The translations under genes and the position numbers were made by a program. From contig JBFIJN010000129.1 in NCBI GenBank assembly GCA_041600735.1, positions 1-18,721 on the forward strand: a DNA stretch of 18,721 nucleotides, given 5' to 3'. The number at the start of each line of letters is the position of its first letter. Position 1 is the first letter of the stretch. Under the pieces are notes generated by a model that made no database searches, had not been told where the DNA came from, and saw only the letters and a program-made list of their open reading frames with translations. This document shows, piece by piece, positions 7,625-15,650 of the stretch. Source of the DNA: Paraliomyxa sp041600735. Its GTDB lineage: Bacteria; Myxococcota_A; Polyangia; Nannocystales; Nannocystaceae.

Positions 7625-9874
7625 CTAGCGCTTGCCCTTGCCGATCTTCGGCTTGCGCCCGGTCTTCGGATCGGGATCGGGATCGGGCTCGGGCTTGGGC
7701 GGCAGCGGCCGCGTGGGCTCGACGATCGGATCGTCCTTCGGGTCCTTGGGCTGGACGATCGGATCCTTGGGCTCGTCCTTGGTGGGGTCCGTCTTGGTCG
7801 GGTCCTTCTTGGTCGGGTCCTTCTTCGGCGGGTCCTTCTTCGGCGGCGTGGTCTTGGTGACCGGGCGCTTGGGCGTGGTGGTCGGCACGAGCTCGGGCTC
7901 GGGATCCTCGGGCTTCACGCCCAGGTCCTCGGCCAGCGCCTTGTTGCTGTGGCCCAGCGCCACCGGGACGGCGACCGCCGCGACCGCGAGCACGGCCCCA
8001 ACGCCGCTGCCGATCATGTAGCCCGGGCCGTCGGTGCCCGCGCGGGTCTTGTAGGCCCAGGCCATGGGCGAGCTGGCGTAGGCGCTGGCGAGGCTGGCGA
8101 ACGCCACCGCCGGATCGCCGCCGTCGGCCACGGTATGCGCGGCATCGAGGGCCGCACGACCCTCCTCGGTGGCGCGGTTGCCAATGCCCTGCACCGCGAC
8201 GTGCACGACCGGGGTCCCGCCCGAGGTGGCAACCCACATGGTTCCGCTCGAGAGCGGCGCAAACAGCCCCGCGAGCGCCACGACCTGGTCGACGGGCACC
8301 TCGGGCAGGTCCTTGAGCGCGGAGCGGGCCAAGCTGTGGAGCTGGGCGCCGTGCAGGAAGTCCATCGGCATGTGGACGATCATGCTGACCTCGTCGCGAC
8401 CGAGGCTCGCGGAGAGCTGCGAAGGCAGCGCGTCGAGGGTGGCCGTGCTTGGCCCGCCGCCTTCGCCCACGTCGAGCAGCTTGCCGATGGAGGCCGCATC
8501 CGGACCGATCGCCACGGTGAACGCGTCGTTGGCCGCGAACATCCACGCGTCGAGGTGCAGGCCGGTGTAGCTCTTGAGCACGTCGGCCTCGGCCACGCCG
8601 CTGAGCCCCAGGTGCCAGGCCTGGGCCGTCTTGCCGCCGCCTTCCACCGGCACCAGCTCGAACGCCACCTTCGCATCCGGCAGCTCGGGGACCGAAGTGG
8701 GCACCAGCCCCTTGAGCGGCTCGAAGGAGGTCGTCAGCACGGTCTCGAGCCCTGCGGTGTCGTTGCTCCCCGCCTGGAGGATCAAGCCTCCGGGCTTGAC
8801 GGAGCCCGCGAGCACGAACTCGCCGGTCAGCCCCTTGGCCACGCTCTCGGCCATCGGGTTGCCCGGCTGCGAGTCGCGGATCGAGCTGGCGAGCACCGTC
8901 GGGCTCACGCGGGCCCAGACGAAGCCGGCGCCCGGCTGCACCTGCGCCAGGGTCTTGGCCGGACCCGGCTGGAGGTTCTTCTGCATCTCCTTCATGCCGT
9001 CATCCGCCGGCATGTTCACCGCCATGTAGATCTGCCCGGGGATCGTGCTGACCGCCATGAAGACCTCGTCGGTGGAGCCCGGCTCGAGGTGCGCGACGAG
9101 GTTGGAGGCGTCGAGGTCGACGCCGGGCAGGTGAGCGGCCAGGGCGGTCCGAGCGGCAGCCGAGTCGCTCTTGCCCTTGTACGCATCGACATCCTTCTGC
9201 GCGTCGGCGCAGACGTTGTAGCCGGGCGCGTCCTCGATGGCCTTGCACTTGAGGTCGTCGACGTCGGACTCGCCCAGCGCCTTGCCCACCGCGACCAGCG
9301 CGTTCGGATCGGCGGCCTTGAAGATGAACATCCAGTCGCCGCCCTTGACCTTGGCGAGCACGGCGCCCTCCTTGAGGTCGATGCCCGAGCTCTCGAGCGC
9401 GAGCTTCACCGCGTCGGTCTTGGTGCGAACCTCTTGGAGCTTCTGGTCGGCCTCGGCGAGCTCGGGGCCACCCTCGCCGGCAAACGGCCCGGTCTTGAGC
9501 ACGGCGAGCGGGCCATCGAGGAAGCGCGTGGCCTCCTCGACGTACTCGGCGACCACGGTCGCGTCGCGAGCGATCATGAACTCGGCGCCCTCGGGCACGA
9601 GCTCGAGCATGAGATCGAGACCCGTGGCCATCTCCTCGACGGGGATCGGCTCGAGGTCGGCCTCGGCGATCACCTTGACGGGCTCGGCCTCGCCGCCGTC
9701 GGCCTTCGCCTCGTCCTTCTTGGCCTCATCGGCCTTCGGCTCCTCTGGCTTGGCTTCTTCCTTCTTGCCACCGGTCAGCTCCTCGAACTTGGCGCAGCCC
9801 GGGGCGGAAGTGAGAGCAAGCAGGGACGCCAGCGACAGCGAAAGGCCACCGCACAACGATCGATTCGCACGCAT
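7625..9874 (-). CDS. large lipoprotein with late membrane segment and Lys/Asp/Pro tail
   Basis: A 749-residue protein I cannot assign to a named family. From the ATG at 9874 it has a classic lipoprotein signal ending in a lipobox (SAPGC, C27). A Glu/Lys/Ala-rich tether follows (about 34-60), then a long domain of about 550 residues. Near the C-terminus is one hydrophobic segment (about 620-640, GAVLAVAAVAVPVALG) followed by a 109-residue tail of KKDP/TKKDP/PDPDP repeats ending in basic residues. An ATG 15 codons upstream (9919) is possible, but the start at 9874 gives a better signal peptide and sits just after a -10-like TATGCT. Neither neighbour is in the same direction and close, so it is probably monocistronic. 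Location in the cell envelope is clear; function is unknown. Confidence 0.85.
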   Translation of the reverse strand: MRANRSLCGGLSLSLASLLALTSAPGCAKFEELTGGKKEEAKPEEPKADEAKKDEAKADGGEAEPVKVIAEADLEPIPVEEMATGLDLMLELVPEGAEFMIARDATVVAEYVEEATRFLDGPLAVLKTGPFAGEGGPELAEADQKLQEVRTKTDAVKLALESSGIDLKEGAVLAKVKGGDWMFIFKAADPNALVAVGKALGESDVDDLKCKAIEDAPGYNVCADAQKDVDAYKGKSDSAAARTALAAHLPGVDLDASNLVAHLEPGSTDEVFMAVSTIPGQIYMAVNMPADDGMKEMQKNLQPGPAKTLAQVQPGAGFVWARVSPTVLASSIRDSQPGNPMAESVAKGLTGEFVLAGSVKPGGLILQAGSNDTAGLETVLTTSFEPLKGLVPTSVPELPDAKVAFELVPVEGGGKTAQAWHLGLSGVAEADVLKSYTGLHLDAWMFAANDAFTVAIGPDAASIGKLLDVGEGGGPSTATLDALPSQLSASLGRDEVSMIVHMPMDFLHGAQLHSLARSALKDLPEVPVDQVVALAGLFAPLSSGTMWVATSGGTPVVHVAVQGIGNRATEEGRAALDAAHTVADGGDPAVAFASLASAYASSPMAWAYKTRAGTDGPGYMIGSGVGAVLAVAAVAVPVALGHSNKALAEDLGVKPEDPEPELVPTTTPKRPVTKTTPPKKDPPKKDPTKKDPTKTDPTKDEPKDPIVQPKDPKDDPIVEPTRPLPPKPEPDPDPDPKTGRKPKIGKGKR
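7675..7860. repeat. low-complexity repeats coding for the PDPDP and KKDP tail
   Basis: Short direct repeats occur inside the large lipoprotein gene: consecutive ATCGGG hexamers near 7670-7687 (Asp-Pro repeats on the minus strand), and repeated GGTCCTTCTTGG/CGG units at about 7798-7850 (KKDP repeats). They suggest growth by slippage or local duplication. Confidence 0.7.
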
Positions 9875-10157
9875 GGTCGCGGAGCATACAGACTTTTGGA
9901 GAGCGTCGAAAAAGCGCATTTCCCTCGCGTGGAACGGTCCATGGGCCGCCGCCGGACCCCCGCCGCCGCCGCGACGTAGAACGGCGAACCTCCGGCGATT
10001 CCGCGGGATTGGCCGCCGGCTCCGTCGGTCGACCCCTTACAGGGTGCTCACAATTGCGCCATGGCGGGTCCTGCGGCGGGTTTGCGGCTCGGGGCCCGAT
10101 GACCTTTGTTCGGGAGGGCCGACCGCGTTAGCGTGCCACACAGGAGAGATCGAACCG
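9875..10157. other. divergent intergenic region between the large lipoprotein and Spo0M-like genes
   Basis: About 283 bases without a supportable gene, holding the presumed promoters of both flanking genes. I see the minus-strand promoter candidate at 9883-9910, a 10-bp palindrome CGCCATGGCG (10057-10066), and an A/T-richer patch (CTCACAATTG) nearby. No RNA gene is recognised. Confidence 0.5.
9883..9910 (-). promoter_or_regulatory. candidate promoter of the large lipoprotein gene
   Basis: On the minus strand TATGCT (9888-9883) is preceded at a 16-base spacing by TTCGAC (9910-9905). The -10-like hexamer ends 8 bases before the ATG at 9874, which would give a leaderless or nearly leaderless message and argues against the upstream ATG at 9919. 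Prediction only. Confidence 0.35.
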
Positions 10158-10622
10158 ATGGGCTTTTCCGAGAAGATGCGCGAGAGCCTGGGGGCCGAGG
10201 GCGCGCGCGTGCAAGTCAAGGCGCCCGCGGGCGCGGTGCCGCGGGGCGAGAGCACGACGGCCGACGTCATCATCGTTGGCGGCACCCGACCCGCGACCGT
10301 CGACGCGCTGATCGTCCGCATCGTGGAGGCCGACCGTCACTGGGTGCGCAACGAAGACGGCATGCGGGTGAGCGAGGATGAAGCGCAGGCCCTCGCCAGC
10401 CGTAAGGGACTCACCGCGGGCTGGGATCGCCACGCCGTGCTCGAGCAGCGCGTGGAGCTCCAGCAGCCGCTCGAACCCGGCTCCGAGCATGCGCTGACCG
10501 TCGACGTCGGGGTGCCGTGGTGCAAGCCCACCTCGCCCTGTTGCAGCCACACGCTCAACGTACAGGCCGACATCAAGGGGCAGATCGACCCCACCGGAAA
10601 CGCCCGCATCACGCTCGGCTAG
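10158..10622 (+). CDS. Spo0M-like (arrestin-fold) protein
   Basis: A 154-residue soluble protein without signal peptide. The N-terminus MGFSEKMRESLGAEGARVQV resembles the start of sporulation-control protein Spo0M, which begins with a short amphipathic helix and then beta-strands. The rest alternates strands and charged loops typical of an arrestin-like beta-sandwich. A small Cys cluster (WCKPTSPCC) sits near the C-terminus. Spo0M proteins are about 250 residues in Bacillus, so this would be a short, single-domain form. A good AGGAGA ribosome binding site 10 bases before the ATG supports the start. The upstream neighbour is divergent, so this gene has its own promoter. Family placement is by eye, from the N-terminal pattern, and is moderate. 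Confidence 0.75.
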   Translation: MGFSEKMRESLGAEGARVQVKAPAGAVPRGESTTADVIIVGGTRPATVDALIVRIVEADRHWVRNEDGMRVSEDEAQALASRKGLTAGWDRHAVLEQRVELQQPLEPGSEHALTVDVGVPWCKPTSPCCSHTLNVQADIKGQIDPTGNARITLG

Positions 10623-10642
10623 CGCCGCCCGTGGAGCGGATG

Positions 10643-10660
10643 CCTCGGGAGGGGCCGAGG
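10643..10660 (+). terminator. hairpin after the Spo0M-like gene
   Basis: CCTCGG, six bases, then CCGAGG form a 6-bp GC stem about 20 bases after the stop codon. No T-run follows, so it would be an imperfect intrinsic terminator or a 3'-end stabilising hairpin. Confidence 0.35.
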
Positions 10661-10717
10661 TAGGATGAAAGATGCGTTGCGCAGGCGAACGTGCTTCGCT
10701 TGTTTGGTAAGTGGGCC

Positions 10718-10723
10718 TATCAT
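10718..10723 (+). promoter_or_regulatory. possible -10 hexamer TATCAT
   Basis: TATCAT lies 21 bases before the ATG of the von Willebrand A lipoprotein gene, in a short A/T-richer patch of the intergenic region. No -35 at the usual spacing is convincing. Confidence 0.3.
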
Positions 10724-10744
10724 CGATCGGATTTGGTCGAGCCC

Positions 10745-11944
10745 ATGAATCACCACCTGTGTAGGTTTGTGCCGGCGATCGCGCTCTTCGGCGTCGCATG
10801 CTCCGGGAGCGGCGGCAGCGATAGCGACGGGGAGGGGACCGACGGCATCGTCAGTGCCAGCAACGCAACGGCCACGGCCGGCTCCGGGGAGGGTCTCGAT
10901 GACTCGACCTCGCCCGCCGCGACGATGAGCGCGGGCGAAGAGACCGGGCCGCCCGTCTGCGGCGAGAGCCAGTTCGTGCTCGACGTGATCCCCACCCGGG
11001 TGATGCTGGTGCTCGACAAGTCCGGCAGCATGGTCAACAACACGTGGGATCACGACGGCGACCCCATGACCGACGAGGTCACGCGCTGGTCCAGCCTGCA
11101 CTCCACCGTGGAGCTCGTGACCACGTCGTTCAACGGCTCGATCGAGTTTGGCGCGCTGCTCTACCCTTCGCTGCAGGCGACCTCGACCTACAACCAGAAC
11201 GCGTGTCTCGTCGCCAATAGCCCCGAGGTCTCACCGGGCCCGGACAACGCCATGGCCATCCTCGACGCCCTGCCGGGGGCCGACGAGAACGAGTCGATCC
11301 AGGGCGGCACGCCGTCGGCCACCGCCGTCAGCGTGGCGCTCGCGGAGCTCCTGTCCGTGCAGGAGTCGATCCCCCGCGCGATCCTGTTCATCACCGACGG
11401 CGAGGCCAACTGCCGCTCCGACGCCATGTCGGTCACCGAGCTGTTCGAGACCTACGACGAGTCGCTGCACACCGTGGTCGAGGACGGGTGGCTCAACGAG
11501 GAGATCCCCACCTACGTGGTCGGGATCGCGATCCGCGACGAGGTGCTGCCCACCGCGGTCGACGGAACCCCGGACGCGATCAACCCCCACGAGAAGCTCA
11601 ACCAGCTGGCCGACGAGGGTGGACGACCGCGCCCCGGCGGAGGCCCCCGCTACTACGCCACCGACAACCAGCTCGAGCTCGAGGAAGCGCTGGCCGAGAT
11701 CGTGGGCCAGCAGTTCGACTGCACGGTGGGGCTCGACCCCGAGCCGGAGTTCCCCGCGTTCGTCGAGATCGAGATCAATGGCCAGACCGTCGCGCACATC
11801 GACGACTGCGCCAGCGAGGACGGCTGGACGTACACCAACCCCGACGGGCCCTACGACAGCATCGAGCTGTGCGGGACGGCGTGCGATCTGCTCGCCGTCG
11901 AGGGCACGCTCGATGCGATCTACGCCTGCCCGCCGCCGGGCTAG
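10745..11944 (+). CDS. von Willebrand factor A domain lipoprotein
   Basis: A 399-residue exported protein. The lipobox FGVAC places the lipidated cysteine at C19, after which comes a Gly/Ser/Thr/Asp-rich tether (20-70). The vWA domain starts at about residue 84 and has an intact MIDAS: DKSGS (91-95), T189 in GGTPS, and D218 in ITDGE. An Asp-rich loop (DHDGDPMTD, 102-110) is inserted after the first MIDAS strand. The last third, with paired cysteines, looks like a separate small beta domain. Such proteins bind divalent metal and a protein ligand at the cell surface; the partner is not visible. I chose the ATG at 10745 because it gives a compact lipoprotein signal; an upstream ATG at 10691 would add 18 polar residues. 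A Cys-rich lipoprotein gene follows after 54 bases. Confidence 0.9.
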   Translation: MNHHLCRFVPAIALFGVACSGSGGSDSDGEGTDGIVSASNATATAGSGEGLDDSTSPAATMSAGEETGPPVCGESQFVLDVIPTRVMLVLDKSGSMVNNTWDHDGDPMTDEVTRWSSLHSTVELVTTSFNGSIEFGALLYPSLQATSTYNQNACLVANSPEVSPGPDNAMAILDALPGADENESIQGGTPSATAVSVALAELLSVQESIPRAILFITDGEANCRSDAMSVTELFETYDESLHTVVEDGWLNEEIPTYVVGIAIRDEVLPTAVDGTPDAINPHEKLNQLADEGGRPRPGGGPRYYATDNQLELEEALAEIVGQQFDCTVGLDPEPEFPAFVEIEINGQTVAHIDDCASEDGWTYTNPDGPYDSIELCGTACDLLAVEGTLDAIYACPPPG

Positions 11945-11998
11945 GGCCGTCCCCGACAGCCTGCTCGCACCCTCTCTCGATCCCGAACGGAACGACCC

Positions 11999-13174
11999 AT
12001 GAAGCCGCGTCACTTTCTCCATTCCTCGTGCGCCTCGATCCTGCTGCTGCTGTGCGGGTGCCCCAACGGCGCCGGTGGAGGGCTCGGCGAAGACGGCTCC
12101 TCCGGCATCGATCTCACCGCCACTGGCATGGTCACGAGCGGGACGGCGACCACCGCCGTCGATGCCGACTCGGGCGTGATGACCTCCGAGGGCACGACCA
12201 AGGGCCCCACGACCACCAGCCCGGACAGCACGGACGACGGCCCTCCGCCGGAGTGTCGCGAGGCCGCCGACTGTGACGATCGCGTGTTCTGCAACGGCGC
12301 CGAGGATTGCCTCCAAGGCGAGTGCGTGCCGGGCGAGCCCCCCACGTGCGACGACGGGCACGAGTGCACCACGGATGCCTGCGACGACGCCCGCGGCATG
12401 TGCACACACGAGCCCGACGACAGCCTGTGCGGCTGCGGCGAGACCTGCGACCCCCAGGAGGGCTGCGGCAACCACTGTGTGATCTCCACGTGCCAGGGCC
12501 AGGTCTACCAGTGCGGCAATTGCATCGATGACGACGGCGACTGTGGCATCGACTTCCACGACGACGACTGCTGGGGCCCGTGCGACAACAACGAGGGCGG
12601 CTGGAAGGGCAATGTCCCAGGGCAGCAGAACCAGTCCGAGTGCAACATCATGGATTGCTACTTCGACGCCAACTCGGGCGCGGGCAACGATGATTGCTAT
12701 TGGAGCCACAGCTGCGATCCGCTCGAGCCCACCGACTGCAACTACAACCCCAACTACAACCTCCCCGGTACGCCGCTCGGCTGTGCCGAGCTGCAGATGA
12801 TGCAGTCGATGGAGTGCTTGGACGTCTGCGGGCCGCTGGTGCCCAACGGGTGCGATTGCTTCGGGTGCTGCGAGGTCCAGGTCGGGATGAACACGGTCAC
12901 CGTGTATCTCGGCAGCGTCGACGCCAATGGCGTGGGCAGCTGCAACATCGACGTGGTCGAGGACCCCGCGGCGTGCAACCCGTGTACGCAGGTCGGCTCC
13001 TGCCTCAACACTTGCGAGACGTGCGAGCTGTGCCTGGGCCAGCAGGAGCTCCCCCCCGAGTGCGAGGAGCAGGACTGCCCCCCCGGACTGCAGGCGTGTG
13101 GGCTCCCGGGGCAGGATCCATGCCCCGCGGGCCAGGCCTGCGTGACGGGGTGCTGCGTGCCCAATCCGCAGTAG
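11999..13174 (+). CDS. cysteine-rich myxobacterial lipoprotein
   Basis: A 391-residue protein with a lipobox (LCGC, C21), a Thr/Ser/Gly/Asp linker to about residue 82, then dense cysteines to the end. The first Cys module (ECREAADCDDRVFCNGAEDC through TCDDGHECTTDACDD to CTHEPDDSLC) is the short repeat often seen in myxobacterial surface proteins. A second module reads CIDDDGDCGIDFHDDDC, then GPCDNNEGG and SGAGNDDCYWSHSCDP; this Asp-rich part may bind calcium. The C-terminus has further CX2C pairs. It probably forms a disulfide-stabilised extracellular adhesin or binding protein anchored to the outer membrane. It follows the vWA lipoprotein gene and may be co-transcribed with it. No catalytic motif is seen. 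Confidence 0.88.
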   Translation: MKPRHFLHSSCASILLLLCGCPNGAGGGLGEDGSSGIDLTATGMVTSGTATTAVDADSGVMTSEGTTKGPTTTSPDSTDDGPPPECREAADCDDRVFCNGAEDCLQGECVPGEPPTCDDGHECTTDACDDARGMCTHEPDDSLCGCGETCDPQEGCGNHCVISTCQGQVYQCGNCIDDDGDCGIDFHDDDCWGPCDNNEGGWKGNVPGQQNQSECNIMDCYFDANSGAGNDDCYWSHSCDPLEPTDCNYNPNYNLPGTPLGCAELQMMQSMECLDVCGPLVPNGCDCFGCCEVQVGMNTVTVYLGSVDANGVGSCNIDVVEDPAACNPCTQVGSCLNTCETCELCLGQQELPPECEEQDCPPGLQACGLPGQDPCPAGQACVTGCCVPNPQ

Positions 13175-13185
13175 CGCCTCGTTCG

Positions 13186-13212
13186 GCCGGGCACGCGGGC
13201 GGCGAGCCCGGC
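13186..13212 (+). terminator. GC hairpin after the Cys-rich lipoprotein gene
   Basis: GCCGGGC at 13186-13192 pairs with GCCCGGC at 13206-13212 around a 13-base loop, starting 11 bases after the stop. There is no T-run, so termination by this hairpin alone is uncertain. Confidence 0.3.
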
Positions 13213-13301
13213 GCCACCGCAGTCCTTGCTCGTCCGGGCGCGTGGAGCCGCAAGCGCTGCACCGCGGCGCGAGCCCAGGTGGGGCAAGCTGGTGGTCCAC
13301 C

Positions 13302-13922
13302 GTGAGACTCGTTCCCCTCCTGCTGCTCGTGCTCCCGCTGGGCGCCGCTTCCTGCGATCCCGAGTTGCTGGGCGGAGCCGCCACCGACGCCGCGCGTCCC
13401 GCAAAGCTCGAGGCCGAGGCCGAGGCCGAGGCCGAAGCCAAGGCGGAGCCCGAAGCCGCGACACGAGGTCTCGCCGACGCGAAGAAGGCCGACGACGACG
13501 AGTACGCGGCGTGCATCGCCGGCTGCAACGAGGGACGGGCGCAGTCACCCACGGACCAAGCCACCTGCCGTCTCTCCTGCGGCGCCCGGGGACCCGCACG
13601 CTTCAGCCCCGGCACCTCGAGGAGCACCAAGACCGCGCTGGCTCGCTTCGAAGCGTGCGTCGAGTCGGACTGTGGCGCACCCGCGAGTGCCACCAACTCC
13701 ACGACCTGTCGCCTCACTTGCGTGGGAGCAGCGCTCTCCGGCCCGGGCGCCCCCACGCTGCCCTCCACGGCCCGCGAGTGCGCATCGCAGTGCCTCGCCG
13801 CCCTTGGCGACTGCGGCGTCGCATGCCGAGGCAATCGCGACGACGTGGCGACGTGCAAGCTCCAGTGCACCAGCCTCGGGGAGCACTGCCTGGGCCACTG
13901 CGAGCAGCCCATGCTGCGCTGA
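13302..13922 (+). CDS. lipoprotein built from repeated CX3C hairpins
   Basis: A 206-residue lipoprotein of no family I recognise, read from the GTG at 13302, which gives a compact signal ending in a lipobox (GAASC, C18). An in-frame ATG at 13242 would add 20 residues unlike a signal sequence. GGTGG lies 6 bases before the GTG. After an Ala/Glu-rich tether (about 36-52, coded by GAGGCC repeats) come CX3C hairpins: C71/C75 with C89/C93; C119/C124 with C136/C140; then C160/C164, C171/C175, C185/C189, C196/C200. The second arms read CRLSC, CRLTC, CKLQC, matching CRLNC and CKLRC of the secreted protein at 1232-1750. The two genes therefore encode one domain family. An envelope location is clear; function is unknown. 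Confidence 0.82.
   Translation: MRLVPLLLLVLPLGAASCDPELLGGAATDAARPAKLEAEAEAEAEAKAEPEAATRGLADAKKADDDEYAACIAGCNEGRAQSPTDQATCRLSCGARGPARFSPGTSRSTKTALARFEACVESDCGAPASATNSTTCRLTCVGAALSGPGAPTLPSTARECASQCLAALGDCGVACRGNRDDVATCKLQCTSLGEHCLGHCEQPMLR
13410..13439. repeat. GAGGCC hexanucleotide repeat, four perfect units plus GAAGCC
   Basis: Tandem hexamers code for the Glu-Ala tether of the CX3C lipoprotein. Units can be added or lost without breaking the frame. Confidence 0.85.
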
Positions 13923-14004
13923 TCCGCTGCGAGGCCGCTGCGAGGCGGGGCGAGACCCCTCGCTACCGCTTGGCCGTGCCATCATGTAGCGTCCGGCCAC
14001 CACG

Positions 14005-15576
14005 ATGGCCTCGCCCTCCCCCACTCGCCTTGGCATCGACCTCGGCACCACCCGCACCGTGGTGGTGGCGGCCGATCGCGGCCGCTACCCGGTGGCCAGC
14101 TTCGATCTCGGCGGGGCGTTCAGCGACCACCTGCCCGGCGTGGCCGCGCACGCGGAGGGCCGCTGGTGGTTCGGCGAGCCCGCCCGCGCGCGCTTGGGCT
14201 CGGCCGCCGCGGGCACCTGGGCCACCGCCTCCGTCAAGCGCCTGGTCTCGGGCCTCGCCCCCGACGATCCGATCCCCGGCGCCCCTGGTCCGACCACCGC
14301 GCTCGAGCTGCTCGAGGGCTACCTGCGCTGGGTCCGACACATGCTGGCCGCGCACAGCAACCTCGACGTCCCCGTCGATGTGCAGGAGTCGATCGCAGCG
14401 ATGGTCGCGGTGCCGGCCAACGCGAGCACGCGCCAGCGCTATCTCACCCTCGAGGCCTTCCACCGCGCAGGCTTCGTGGTGCAGGGCCAGGTCAACGAGC
14501 CCACCGCCGCCGCGATCGAGTATGCCCACCGCGAGCCCGTGGCCCTGTCGCCGCGCAGCCCCAAGCGCTACGTGGTGGTCTACGATCTCGGCGGTGGAAC
14601 GTTCGATACCGCGGCAGTCTCGCTAGAAGCGCGCCGCTTCGATCTGCTCACCTCGGAGGGCATCGGGCGCTTGGGCGGCGCCGATTTCGATGCGCTGATC
14701 CTCGACCTCGTGCGCGAGGCCCTGCGCGACGAGGGTGTGCCCGCGGCTGCGATCGATGAGCTGCCCGCCGCCGCCGCGCTCGAGCTATGCCGCGACGCCA
14801 AGGAGGGCCTGCGCGCCAGCAGCCGGCGCCTGGTGGTCGACGCCGGCCCCCTGCTCCCCGGCGCCCCGCCCGTGGTGCTCTCCACCGACGTGCTCTACGA
14901 GCGCTGCCGTCCGCTGGTCACGCGAACGATCGCCCTCGTCGATCGGCTGTTCGCCGCGCTGCCCGTCCATGGCATCGACCCCGAGGATGCGCGCCAGCTC
15001 GGTGCGCTCTACCTCGTGGGCGGCTCGGTCGCGTTTCCTCCCGTGGCGCGGGTGCTGCGAGAGCGCTACGGGCGCAAGATCAAGCTCTCGGCCCAGCCCC
15101 ACGCCGCGACCGCGATGGGCCTGGCGGTGGCGGCCGATCCCGCGGCGGAGATCCGCGTGCGCGAGGCGACCACGCGCCACTTTGGCGTGTGGCGCGAGGG
15201 CGACGACGGACGCGAGAAGGTGTTCGACCCGATCCTCAGCAAGGACACGCTGCCCGCCGCAGACGACGACGCCCTGGTCGTCGAGCGTCGCTATCGACCC
15301 GTGCATACCGTGGGGCACCTGCGCTTCATGGAGTGCACGCGCTTGTCGGAGGATGGCCGGCCCGGGGGGGACCTCACGCCCTGGCAGGAGCTGCGCGTCC
15401 CCTATGATCCCGGGCTCACCGGCCGTCCGCTCGACGAGGTCCCGATCGAGCGTAGAGCCAGCGACGTCGAGATCGTGGAGACCTACCGGCGCGCCCGCGA
15501 CGGCACGATCACGGTCGAGATCGAGAACCCGGCCGCTGCAACCCGCAGCAGCTACGTTCTGGGCGCTCTGCGCTGA
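14005..15576 (+). CDS. Hsp70-like ATPase with short C-terminal region
   Basis: A 523-residue protein with an Hsp70/actin-type nucleotide-binding domain: phosphate-1 motif LGIDLGTTRTVV (9-20), phosphate-2 motif YDLGGGTFDTA (193-203), and the adenosine motif YLVGGSV (336-342). It lacks a DnaK interdomain linker (no LLLDVxPLSLG). The region after the ATPase is only about 140-150 residues, beta-rich, starting at RHFGVWREGDDGREK, with no helical lid. It is therefore not DnaK or HscA but one of the divergent Hsp70-family proteins common in myxobacteria. Its client may be a specific protein rather than general unfolded chains. No J-protein or GrpE is adjacent. There is no clear ribosome binding site; a CATCAT hexamer ends 19 bases upstream. 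HscA lies 10 kb away and is a distinct paralogue. Confidence 0.88.
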   Translation: MASPSPTRLGIDLGTTRTVVVAADRGRYPVASFDLGGAFSDHLPGVAAHAEGRWWFGEPARARLGSAAAGTWATASVKRLVSGLAPDDPIPGAPGPTTALELLEGYLRWVRHMLAAHSNLDVPVDVQESIAAMVAVPANASTRQRYLTLEAFHRAGFVVQGQVNEPTAAAIEYAHREPVALSPRSPKRYVVVYDLGGGTFDTAAVSLEARRFDLLTSEGIGRLGGADFDALILDLVREALRDEGVPAAAIDELPAAAALELCRDAKEGLRASSRRLVVDAGPLLPGAPPVVLSTDVLYERCRPLVTRTIALVDRLFAALPVHGIDPEDARQLGALYLVGGSVAFPPVARVLRERYGRKIKLSAQPHAATAMGLAVAADPAAEIRVREATTRHFGVWREGDDGREKVFDPILSKDTLPAADDDALVVERRYRPVHTVGHLRFMECTRLSEDGRPGGDLTPWQELRVPYDPGLTGRPLDEVPIERRASDVEIVETYRRARDGTITVEIENPAAATRSSYVLGALR

Positions 15577-15650
15577 CCCCGCTGGAGCCACGGTCCGGCC
15601 CGGTCCCACGCAAGGCTTCGCACCGCTTCCGTCGCGACCGTCTGCGGGCA

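Noticed and set aside
9875..9919. Upstream ATG at 9919 for the large lipoprotein
   Set aside because: It would place 15 extra residues before an already complete lipoprotein signal, and a -10-like element lies between the two ATGs.
13242..13301. Upstream ATG at 13242 for the CX3C lipoprotein
   Set aside because: The added residues are polar and unlike a signal. The GTG at 13302 gives a compact lipoprotein signal with a GGTGG in place.
11231..13912. An 893-codon open frame on the - strand opposite the vWA, Cys-rich and CX3C genes
   Set aside because: It runs across three genes with clear signals and cysteine patterns on the other strand. The translation has no signal or domain and is low-complexity Ala/Arg/Val.
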